The position numbers and the translations under genes were made by a program. A model generated the notes under the pieces. The model was not told where the DNA came from and did not search any database. It saw nothing but the letters and a program-made list of their open reading frames with translations. From NCBI GenBank assembly GCA_009777685.1, contig WRLJ01000034.1, positions 1-11,435 of the forward strand: DNA of 11,435 nucleotides. Direction: 5' to 3'. This stretch comes from Oscillospiraceae bacterium. Its GTDB lineage: Bacteria; Bacillota; Clostridia; Oscillospirales; UBA929. Positions 6,178 through 11,281 of the stretch are shown here, one piece after another. How positions within the stretch are numbered: the first letter of the stretch is position 1; each line of letters begins with the position of its first letter.

Positions 6178-6729
6178 TTATTTCTTCTTCGCCCCGGTTT
6201 TGCCTTCCTTACGCCGCACGAACTCGCCGGCGTAACGGATGCCTTTCCCCTTATAGGGTTCCGGAGGACGCTTCTCGCGGATATTGGCGGCAAACTGGCC
6301 CACGGCCTGTTTATCGCAGCCCGATACCGATATCTTCGTCGGCGCGGGCACCTCGACCGTGATCCCCTGCGGAGCCTCCATGACGACCTGATGGCTGTAG
6401 CCCAGATTCATCACCAGCTGCTTGCCCTGCAGCTGGGCGCGGTAGCCGACGCCCTGGATTTCCAGATCCCGCGTAAAGCCCGCGGTCACGCCGACGACCA
6501 TGTTGTTAAACAGCGTCCGCGTCAATCCGTGCAGGGAGCGTATCTCTTTCTGGTCGTTGGGCCGCGTGACGGTCCATTCGCCCGACTCGTCCTGGGTCAG
6601 ACGCATTTCGGGATGAAACCTCTGCGTCAGCGTGCCCTTGGGACCCTTGACGGTGACGGTGTTGTCGTCCGCGACCTTGATCTCCACGCCCACGGGCACG
6701 GGGACCGGCATTCTTCCGATTCTCGACAT
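6178..6729 (-). CDS. rplF: 50S ribosomal protein L6
   Basis: L6 binds 23S rRNA at the base of the L7/L12 stalk, next to the sarcin-ricin loop and the elongation-factor site. The 183 residues form two homologous alpha-beta domains: residues about 1-80 start MSRIGRMPVPVPVGVEIKVA with VTVKGPKGTL at 25-34. The second domain (about 82-170) holds GVTAGFTRDLEIQGVGYRAQ (79-98) and the signature YSHQVVMEAPQGITVEVPAP. The C-terminus has KRPPEPYKGKGIRYAGEFVR (153-172) and a basic GAKKK end. Length and both domains are typical. Start: ATG at 6729, with AGGGGG about 9 nt upstream, 12 nt after rpsH. Confidence 0.98.
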   Translation of the reverse strand: MSRIGRMPVPVPVGVEIKVADDNTVTVKGPKGTLTQRFHPEMRLTQDESGEWTVTRPNDQKEIRSLHGLTRTLFNNMVVGVTAGFTRDLEIQGVGYRAQLQGKQLVMNLGYSHQVVMEAPQGITVEVPAPTKISVSGCDKQAVGQFAANIREKRPPEPYKGKGIRYAGEFVRRKEGKTGAKKK

Positions 6730-6741
6730 CTCAAAGCCCCC

Positions 6742-7140
6742 TTACCAGACAAACGCGAGGACCTCGCCGCCGATATGCTCGGCGCGGGCCTTGCGGTCTG
6801 TCATAATACCCTTGGAAGTGGATACGATGGCGATGCCCAGCCCCCGCAGAACCTTGGGCATTTCCTCCGCGCCGACATAGACGCGCAGGCCGGGCTTGGA
6901 TACGCGGCGCAGGCCGGTGATGGCCTTCGTTTTGCCCTGTACATACTTCAAGGTGATGCGCAGGTTGCCCTGTCCCCCGTCGGGAACGAACTGGACGTTC
7001 TTAATGTAGCCTTCCTCCAGCAGAATGTGGGCAATCGCCCTTTTCATGTTGGAAGCGGGTACGTCCACGGTATCATGCCGCGCGGCGTTCGCGTTGCGGA
7101 TGCGTGTGAGCATATCCGCGACCGGATCGGTGATCTGCAT
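6742..7140 (-). CDS. rpsH: 30S ribosomal protein S8
   Basis: S8 is a primary 16S rRNA-binding protein of the central domain (helix 21). In enterobacteria it also represses its own operon by binding the mRNA; whether this happens here is not known. The 132 residues are typical: MQITDPVADMLTRIRNANAA at the N-terminus, then LLEEGYIKNVQFV (40-52), LRRVSKPGLRVYVGAEEMPK (77-96), VLRGLGIAIVSTSKGIMTDR (97-116) and the conserved end GGEVLAFVW. The STSKG and TDRKA segment is the RNA-binding signature. Start: ATG at 7140, with GGGAGG about 9 nt upstream overlapping the stop of a possible 25-codon ORF. It follows rpsN after a 92-nt gap. Confidence 0.98.
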   Translation of the reverse strand: MQITDPVADMLTRIRNANAARHDTVDVPASNMKRAIAHILLEEGYIKNVQFVPDGGQGNLRITLKYVQGKTKAITGLRRVSKPGLRVYVGAEEMPKVLRGLGIAIVSTSKGIMTDRKARAEHIGGEVLAFVW

Positions 7141-7146
7141 ACAGCG

Positions 7147-7224
7147 TTACCTCCCATGATAGATGAGGTCCAAGAGCAAACGGTTTTTGCCCGCGGCGGC
7201 AAACCTTTCTGCCCGAAAAACCAT
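7147..7224 (-). CDS. Possible 25-codon leader ORF between rpsN and rpsH
   Basis: I do not recognise this peptide. In the 92-nt gap an ATG at 7224 opens a frame of 25 codons (MVFRAERFAAAGKNRLLLDL then IYHGR) ending in TAA at 7147-7149. AAGGGA, overlapping the rpsN stop codon, lies about 4 nt upstream. The stop sits inside or directly after GGGAGG, which is the rpsH binding site, 6 nt before the rpsH ATG. It would thus carry ribosomes from rpsN to rpsH. It may also be a chance frame: the peptide is short, and one open frame of 25 codons in GC-rich DNA is not rare. No similarity to a known leader peptide was seen. Confidence 0.3.
   Translation of the reverse strand: MVFRAERFAAAGKNRLLLDLIYHGR
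7180..7224 (-). repeat. Inverted repeat with two alternative foldings upstream of rpsH
   Basis: On the transcript strand GGTTTTT (7216-7222) is perfectly complementary to AAAAACC (7182-7188), and one or two flanking pairs extend it. Within the loop lies GGTTTGCC (7199-7206), which can instead pair with GGC-AA-AAACC (7182-7191) with a two-base bulge. The two foldings exclude each other because they share the AAAAACC arm. No U-run follows, so this is not an intrinsic terminator. A regulatory role for rpsH is conceivable but not shown. Confidence 0.45.
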
Positions 7225-7232
7225 TTTGTCCC

Positions 7233-7418
7233 TTACCAGCTGGCCTTTCTGACTCCCGGAATCTGCCCCTTATAGGCCAGCTCGCGGAAACAGATCCGGC
7301 ATACGCCGTAGTTGCGCAGCACGGAATGCGGGCGTCCGCAAATCTTACAGCGCGTATAGGCGCGCGTGGAAAACTTCGGCGGGCGTTTCTGCTTGAGGAT
7401 CATAGACTTTTTGGCCAT
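7233..7418 (-). CDS. rpsN: 30S ribosomal protein S14, short zinc-binding type
   Basis: Small-subunit head protein needed for late 30S assembly. The 61-residue length and the CxxC-x12-CxxC pattern (Cys24, Cys27, Cys40, Cys43) define the zinc-binding (Z) type found in Gram-positives, rather than the roughly 100-residue cysteine-free type made as a zinc-sparing replacement. The sequence opens MAKKSMILKQKRPPKFSTRA and ends with the conserved FRELAYKGQIPGVRKASW. Start: ATG at 7418, with AAGGAGGA about 7 nt upstream. It lies 14 nt after rplE. The 92 nt that follow before rpsH are unusually long for this cluster. Confidence 0.98.
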   Translation of the reverse strand: MAKKSMILKQKRPPKFSTRAYTRCKICGRPHSVLRNYGVCRICFRELAYKGQIPGVRKASW

Positions 7419-7432
7419 GTTATCCTTCCTCC

Positions 7433-7981
7433 TTAAGCGGTCACTCTGGCAAACGGCGCGCCCAGCAGGGCCAGCAGCTCGCGGGCTTCCTCGTCGGTCT
7501 TGGCCGTGGTGCAGATGACGATATCCATGCCCCGGATCTTGTCGATCTTGTCATAGTCGATCTCCGGGAAAATCAGCTGCTCCCGCAGTCCCATCGCGTA
7601 GTTGCCGCGCCCGTCAAAGGCGTTGGGGCTGATGCCCCGGAAGTCGCGCACGCGCGGCAGCGCCACGTTCAGCAGGCGATCCAGAAATTCCCACATTTTC
7701 TCCGCGCGCAGCGTGACCTTCACGCCGACCGGCATCCCCTCGCGGACCTTGAAGTTGGCGACGGACTTGCGCGCCTTGGTGACCACGGGCTTCTGTCCGG
7801 TGATCTTCGAGAGGTCTGCGGACACGGCCTCTAAAATCTTGGCATTGTCCCTCGCCTCGCCGCAGCCGACATTGACGATGATCTTCTCAAGACGCGGAAT
7901 CTCCATCGGGCTCTTATAGCCAAACTTTTTCATCAGCTGCGGAGCGATATCGGTTTTGTATTTTTCTTTCAAACGGGCCAT
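7433..7981 (-). CDS. rplE: 50S ribosomal protein L5
   Basis: L5 binds 5S rRNA, contacts the P-site tRNA and forms the bridge to S13 in the small-subunit head. The 182-residue product is typical. It starts MARLKEKYKTDIAPQLMKKF, with the signature PRLEKIIVNVGCGEARDNAK (29-48), TGQKPVVTKARKSVANFKVR (62-81), then LRVxDF-like PRVRDFRGIS, and ends with IDYDKIDKIRGMDIVICTTA (143-162) and DEEARELLALLGAPF. Start: ATG at 7981 with GGGGGAG about 8 nt upstream; the open frame extends upstream across rplX, but that part has no L5 similarity and no binding site. The gap to rplX is 13 nt. Confidence 0.97.
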   Translation of the reverse strand: MARLKEKYKTDIAPQLMKKFGYKSPMEIPRLEKIIVNVGCGEARDNAKILEAVSADLSKITGQKPVVTKARKSVANFKVREGMPVGVKVTLRAEKMWEFLDRLLNVALPRVRDFRGISPNAFDGRGNYAMGLREQLIFPEIDYDKIDKIRGMDIVICTTAKTDEEARELLALLGAPFARVTA

Positions 7982-7994
7982 TATAACGCTCCCC

Positions 7995-8327
7995 CTATAA
8001 TGCTTCTTTGCAATGCCGGCAGCGCCGGCTCTTGCGGCTGCTGACCTTCCCCTCGCCGTCCGGGATGACGTACATCGGGCGGGTCGGCTTGCCGCACTTG
8101 CCGCAGACGGGCATGACCTTGCAAGCGTAGATCGGCGTCTCCTGATGGATGATGCCGCCCGGGTCCGTCTGGCGGCGGGGCTTGCGGTGCTTGGTCGCCA
8201 TATTGACGCCCTCGACGATGACCTTGCCGCCCGCGGTGTCGGCGGTGATGACCTTGCCCTTTTTGCCCTTGTCCCGTCCGGAGATGACGATAACGGTATC
8301 ATTTTTCTTTACATGCAGCGTATTCAT
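7995..8327 (-). CDS. rplX: 50S ribosomal protein L24 with CxxC pairs
   Basis: L24 is one of the two assembly-initiator proteins of the large subunit and lies near the peptide exit. The N-terminal KOW motif is clear: MNTLHVKKNDTVIVISGRDK then GKKGKV (1-26), followed by VIVEGVNMATKHRKPRRQTD (37-56) and GGIIHQETPI. The C-terminal half has CGKC (Cys75, Cys78) and CRHC (Cys103, Cys106), forming a probable zinc ribbon, as in Thermus L24; the B. subtilis protein lacks these cysteines. At 110 residues it is of normal length. Start: ATG at 8327 with AAGGAG about 7 nt upstream, 14 nt after rplN. Confidence 0.97.
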   Translation of the reverse strand: MNTLHVKKNDTVIVISGRDKGKKGKVITADTAGGKVIVEGVNMATKHRKPRRQTDPGGIIHQETPIYACKVMPVCGKCGKPTRPMYVIPDGEGKVSSRKSRRCRHCKEAL

Positions 8328-8341
8328 GTCTTTTCTCCTTA

Positions 8342-8710
8342 TCAGATCACTTCGGGCGCCAGCGACAGGATTTTCATGTAGTCCTTGTCGCGGAGCTCAC
8401 GGGCCACGGGGCCGAAAATGCGCGTGCCTCTGGGGTTTTTGTCCTCGCGGATGATCACACCCGCGTTGTCGTCAAACCGGACATAGGTTCCGTCGCTGCG
8501 GCGGACGCCCTTCACGGTGCGCACGATCACGGCCTTGACGACCTCGCCCTTCTTCACCACGCCGCCGGGGGCGGCCTTGCGGACCGAGCATACGATCACG
8601 TCGCCGACGCCGCCGTATTTGCGGCCCGAACCGCCCAGCACACGGATGCACTTGAGCTCTTTCGCGCCGGTATTGTCAGCGACCCTGAGATAAGATTCCT
8701 GCTGGACCAT
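8342..8710 (-). CDS. rplN: 50S ribosomal protein L14
   Basis: Large-subunit protein at the interface; forms intersubunit bridges and is the docking site of the silencing factor RsfS. The 122 residues are the standard length and highly conserved: MVQQESYLRVADNTGAKELK (1-20), CIRVLGGSGRKYGGVGDVIV (21-40), KKGEVVKAVIVRTVKGVRRS (53-72), DGTYVRFDDNAGVIIREDKN (73-92) and PRGTRIFGPVARELRDKDYM (93-112), ending LSLAPEVI. The only slight difference is MVQ instead of the usual MIQ. Start: ATG at 8710 with AAGGAGG about 10 nt upstream, overlapping the stop of rpsQ; gap of 15 nt to rpsQ. Confidence 0.98.
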   Translation of the reverse strand: MVQQESYLRVADNTGAKELKCIRVLGGSGRKYGGVGDVIVCSVRKAAPGGVVKKGEVVKAVIVRTVKGVRRSDGTYVRFDDNAGVIIREDKNPRGTRIFGPVARELRDKDYMKILSLAPEVI

Positions 8711-8725
8711 GAGCGGCCCGCCTCC

Positions 8726-9094
8726 TTACTTGGCTTTTTCTACGATCTCCACAACGCGCCAGCGCTTGTCTTTCGAGAGCGGGCGGGTCTCCATGACGCG
8801 GACCCGGTCTCCGGTCCGGCACTCGTTGTTCTCGTCGTGAGCTTTCATTTTATAGGTGCGGTTGATGATCTTCTTGTACAGCGGATGCCGCACGCGGTCC
8901 TGAATGGCGACGACCACGGTCTTGTCCATTTTGTCGGACACGACCATGCCGATGCGCGCCTTGCGGGAGGGACGCCTGGCGGCGGGACCCGTTTCCGTCT
9001 TGTCCGCGGGAGCCTCGGCTTCGATCGCGGCGGGGGTTTCCGTCTCTGTCACAACGGGCGCTTCGACCGCGTTGTTCTCGATGGTCTCACTCAT
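8726..9094 (-). CDS. rpsQ: 30S ribosomal protein S17 with acidic N-terminal extension
   Basis: S17 is a primary 16S rRNA-binding OB-fold protein of the small-subunit body. The core is residues about 41-122: RPSRKARIGMVVSDKMDKTV (41-60), VVAIQDRVRHPLYKKIINRT (61-80), then CRTGDRVRVMETRPLSKDKR (93-112) and VVEIVEKAK. Usual bacterial S17 is about 80-90 residues. Here an extra 40 residues precede it, beginning MSETIENNAVEAPVVTETET and rich in Glu, Ala, Thr and Pro, with nine acidic residues to one Lys in the first 39. The long start is supported by AAGGAGG 10 nt upstream of the ATG at 9094 and by the ATGA overlap with rpmC; the first internal Met is residue 50, inside the core. The function of the extension is unknown. 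Confidence 0.96.
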   Translation of the reverse strand: MSETIENNAVEAPVVTETETPAAIEAEAPADKTETGPAARRPSRKARIGMVVSDKMDKTVVVAIQDRVRHPLYKKIINRTYKMKAHDENNECRTGDRVRVMETRPLSKDKRWRVVEIVEKAK

Positions 9095-9306
9095 TCAGCG
9101 GCGGCCTCCTTCCGTTCGGAGATTTCTTTCTGGCGGATCAGCGTCATCACGCGCGCGATATCGCGCTTGGTGTCGCGGATACGGATGGGGTTTTCGAGCT
9201 GATTGGTGGCGTGCTGCATCCGCAGGTTGAACAAATCCTTTTTCAGGTCTGTGTACTTGCGGCTCAGCTCGGGGGAGGTAAGCTCCCTAAGCTCTGCGAT
9301 CTTCAT
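9091..9306 (-). CDS. rpmC: 50S ribosomal protein L29
   Basis: Two-helix protein at the peptide exit of the large subunit, neighbouring L23, part of the site where trigger factor and SRP dock. The 71-residue product starts MKIAELRELTSPELSRKYTD, with LKKDLFNLRMQHATNQLENP (21-40) and IRIRDTKRDIARVMTLIRQK (41-60), typical L29 signatures, followed by a short charged ERKEAAAE end. Start: ATG at 9306, overlapping the rplP TGA by ATGA and preceded by GGAAGGGGG; the open frame continues upstream over rplP, but that part is not L29. The end overlaps rpsQ by ATGA. Confidence 0.97.
   Translation of the reverse strand: MKIAELRELTSPELSRKYTDLKKDLFNLRMQHATNQLENPIRIRDTKRDIARVMTLIRQKEISERKEAAAE
9095..9111 (-). 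promoter_or_regulatory. Ribosome binding site fixing the extended rpsQ start
   Basis: AAGGAGG at 9105-9111 with a 10-nt spacer to the ATG at 9094, inside the last codons of rpmC. It is the only good binding site near any possible rpsQ start; nothing comparable precedes the internal Met codon at residue 50. It is the main evidence that the acidic extension of S17 is translated. Confidence 0.75.
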
Positions 9307-9746
9307 GCGCGGACGCCCCCTTCCGCCTGCCCGGCCAGGTCGGCCTTCGTGTAGAACTTGCACTTGACAGGCAGCTTATGCGCGGCAAGGCGCATGGCCT
9401 CGCGGGCGACCTCTTCGCTGACGCCGGCGATCTCGAACATCACGCGGCCCGGCTTGACGACGCTGACCCAATACTCGGGCGAACCCTTACCGGAACCCAT
9501 GCGCGTCTCGGCGGGCTTTTCAGTGACCGGCTTGTCGGGGAAAATCTTGATCCATACCTGACCGCCGCGCTTGGTATAGCGCGTCATGGCGATACGCGCC
9601 GCCTCGATCTGGTTGCTGGTGATCCAGGAAGGCTCCAGCGCCACAAGGCCGTACTCGCCGTGGGAGATCAGGTTGCCGCGCGTGGCTTTGCCCTTCAGGC
9701 GGCCACGGTGTACGCGGCGGTATTTAACGCGTTTCGGTAAAAGCAC
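9303..9746 (-). CDS. rplP: 50S ribosomal protein L16
   Basis: L16 binds late to the large subunit and helps position A-site tRNA near the peptidyl transferase centre. The 147 residues are the normal length. It starts MLLPKRVKYRRVHRGRLKGK, with GNLISHGEYGLVALEPSWIT (24-43) and QIEAARIAMTRYTKRGGQVW (46-65). The conserved FPDKPVTEKPAETRMGSGKG (69-88) includes the arginine that is hydroxylated in E. coli L16, and EYWVSVVKPGRVMFEIAGVS follows at 91-110. The start is GTG at 9746, sharing its G with the rpsC TAG stop (TAGTG). GGGAG lies 6 nt upstream and AAGGAGG 12 nt upstream, within the S3 tail codons. It overlaps rpmC by ATGA. Confidence 0.97.
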   Translation of the reverse strand: MLLPKRVKYRRVHRGRLKGKATRGNLISHGEYGLVALEPSWITSNQIEAARIAMTRYTKRGGQVWIKIFPDKPVTEKPAETRMGSGKGSPEYWVSVVKPGRVMFEIAGVSEEVAREAMRLAAHKLPVKCKFYTKADLAGQAEGGVRA

Positions 9747-10624
9747 TACCTGCTCCCTCCTCCTTCATTTTGCGGTGGACGGCCGCCGCCCGCGGGACGG
9801 GGTCCGCCCCCCGGTCTCGGCGGAAAGCCTCCGGGCCCGCCCGGGCCTCTGCGGTCGCCGCCACGGCCTCCGGGTCCTCCCGGGCCTCTGCGGTCGCCGC
9901 GGCCTCCGCGGTCACGGTCGCGGTCGCGCCGGTCGCGGCGCTCATCGCGGGGACGCGGAGCCTCGATCACGCGCGGCCCCATCCGAGACCCGACGGTCAG
10001 CACCTCGCCCTTGTAAATCCAAACCTTGACGCCGATGCGCCCGTAAGTGGTCTTGGCCTCGGCAAAGCCGTAGTCAATATCCGCGCGCAGGGTCTGCAGC
10101 GGAATGGTCCCCTCATGGTAATGCTCGCGGCGGGCGATTTCCGCGCCGCCCAGACGGCCCGACACGGCGGTCTTGATGCCCTTCACGGACGGGTCGCGCA
10201 TGGAGCGCGCCATGGACTGCTTCATCGCGCGGCGGAAGGAGATGCGTTTTTCCAGCTGCTGGGCGATGTTCTCGGCCACCAGCTGCGCGCTGGCGTCGGG
10301 GCGTTTGACCTCCACGATGTTCAGCGCGACGGGCTTGCCGATCATCTTCTCGATATCGGCGCGGAGCTTTTCGATGTCGCTGCCGCTGCGCCCGATGACG
10401 ACGCCGGGGCGCGCGCAATGCAGAAAGATGCGCACACGCGCCGAGTCGCGCTCGATCTCAATGCGCGGAATCCCCGCGGCATAGAGCTTTTTCTTCAGGA
10501 ACGTGCGGATCTTATGATCCTCCACAATCAGGTCGCCGACCTTGTCGTCACGGGCATACCAGCGGGAGTCCCATCCTTTGATGATGCCGACGCGCAAACC
10601 GTGCGGATTGACTTTCTGACCCAT
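9746..10624 (-). CDS. rpsC: 30S ribosomal protein S3 with Arg/Gly/Pro-rich C-terminal tail
   Basis: S3 lies at the mRNA entry channel and contributes to the ribosome's mRNA-unwinding activity with S4. Residues 1-220 are a complete S3: MGQKVNPHGLRVGIIKGWDS (1-20), the KH domain with ARPGVVIGRSGSDIEKLRAD (71-90) containing the GxxG loop IGRSGSD, and the C-terminal domain with SGRLGGAEIARREHYHEGTI (155-174) and YGRIGVKVWIYKGEVLT (194-210). Residues about 222-292 form a tail of Arg, Gly, Pro and Asp that includes GDRRGPGGPGG twice (243-253 and 256-266). Family members often end at 210-235, although some high-GC lineages have tails. Start: ATG at 10624 with GGGAGG 7 nt upstream; the open frame upstream is not S3. 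It shares one base with rplP. Confidence 0.97.
   Translation of the reverse strand: MGQKVNPHGLRVGIIKGWDSRWYARDDKVGDLIVEDHKIRTFLKKKLYAAGIPRIEIERDSARVRIFLHCARPGVVIGRSGSDIEKLRADIEKMIGKPVALNIVEVKRPDASAQLVAENIAQQLEKRISFRRAMKQSMARSMRDPSVKGIKTAVSGRLGGAEIARREHYHEGTIPLQTLRADIDYGFAEAKTTYGRIGVKVWIYKGEVLTVGSRMGPRVIEAPRPRDERRDRRDRDRDRGGRGDRRGPGGPGGRGGDRRGPGGPGGFPPRPGGGPRPAGGGRPPQNEGGGSR
9828..9905 (-). repeat. Two 39-nt tandem repeats in the S3 tail
   Basis: Unit 1 spans 9828-9866 and unit 2 spans 9867-9905, nearly identical in sequence (differences mostly in third codon positions). Each encodes 13 residues containing GDRRGPGGPGG. The exact in-frame period suggests a recent duplication inside the tail. 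Partial related words (GGPGG, RDRD, DRRD) continue on both sides. Confidence 0.8.
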
Positions 10625-10637
10625 AGACGGACCTCCC

Positions 10638-10982
10638 TTACTGGTCGCCGTCGCGCTCGGCGACGGTGACGGTGATGTGCGACGTGCGCTTGTTGATGCG
10701 GTTGGCGCGGCCCTTCGCGCGGGGCATAACACGTTTCTGGATGGGGCCGGCCCCGACAAGCACGGAGGAAACATACAGCTTCTCCCGGTCAAGCTCAAGG
10801 TTGTTCTCGGCGTTGGCGGATGCGCTGTCAAGCAGCTTCAGCAGCGGCTCGCAGGCCCCTCTCGGCGTATGAATCAAAATACCGCGCGCCGTTTTCAGAT
10901 CCTTGCCCCGGATCAGGTCGACGACAATGGAAACCTTGCGCGGCGAGATGCGGACATACCGCATGTGGGCTATAGCTTGCAT
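10638..10982 (-). CDS. rplV: 50S ribosomal protein L22
   Basis: L22 lines the peptide exit tunnel with a long beta-hairpin and touches all domains of 23S rRNA. The 114-residue product has the normal length: MQAIAHMRYVRISPRKVSIV (1-20), VDLIRGKDLKTARGILIHTP (21-40), SASANAENNLELDREKLYVS (53-72), and the hairpin GAGPIQKRVMPRAKGRANRI (77-96), followed by NKRTSHITVTVAERD. The hairpin carries the residues that in other bacteria affect macrolide sensitivity and arrest peptides; no insertion or deletion is seen. Start: ATG at 10982 with AGGAGG about 7 nt upstream. Gaps of 11 nt to rpsS and 13 nt to rpsC. Confidence 0.98.
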   Translation of the reverse strand: MQAIAHMRYVRISPRKVSIVVDLIRGKDLKTARGILIHTPRGACEPLLKLLDSASANAENNLELDREKLYVSSVLVGAGPIQKRVMPRAKGRANRINKRTSHITVTVAERDGDQ

Positions 10983-10993
10983 AAGGCTTCCTC

Positions 10994-11266
10994 CTATCTG
11001 GACGTTTTGCTGCCCGCGTGCCCTCTGAACAGGCGCGTGGGGGCAAACTCGCCGAGCTTGTGGCCGACCATGTCCTCGGTGATATAGACCGGCACATGCT
11101 TTCTGCCGTCATGGACGGCGATGGTGTGGCCGACAAACTGCGGGAAAATCGTGGACGCGCGGCTCCAGGTCTTGAGGACCTTCTTATCGCCCTTCGCGTT
11201 GAGCGCCTCGACGCGCTTGAGCAGCTCCGGCGCGACAAACGGCCCTTTCTTTACGGATCGGCTCAT
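10994..11266 (-). CDS. rpsS: 30S ribosomal protein S19
   Basis: S19 is in the small-subunit head, paired with S13, and contacts the intersubunit bridge region and A-site tRNA. The 90-residue product is of standard length: MSRSVKKGPFVAPELLKRVE (1-20), KVLKTWSRASTIFPQFVGHT (29-48), IAVHDGRKHVPVYITEDMVG (49-68), HKLGEFAPTRLFRGHAGSKT (69-88). Start: ATG at 11266 with GGAGGAG about 9 nt upstream; gap of 15 nt to rplB. The position between rplB and rplV is the S10-operon order. Confidence 0.98.
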   Translation of the reverse strand: MSRSVKKGPFVAPELLKRVEALNAKGDKKVLKTWSRASTIFPQFVGHTIAVHDGRKHVPVYITEDMVGHKLGEFAPTRLFRGHAGSKTSR

Positions 11267-11281
11267 ATCTCAAAACTCCTC

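Noticed and set aside
7982..8302. N-terminal extension of L5 reaching back over rplX
   Set aside because: The frame is open by chance, the translation is Ser/Arg/Ala-rich without L5 similarity, and the ATG at 7981 has its own binding site and the canonical L5 N-terminus.
9307..9363. Upstream start for L29
   Set aside because: The added residues lie within rplP and resemble nothing; the ATG at 9306 shows the usual ATGA overlap and MKIAELREL start.
10625..10831. N-terminal extension of S3 reaching back over rplV
   Set aside because: The Pro/Ser/Thr-rich translation is a shadow of rplV; MGQKVNPHG at 10624 is the universal S3 start and has GGGAGG at 7 nt.
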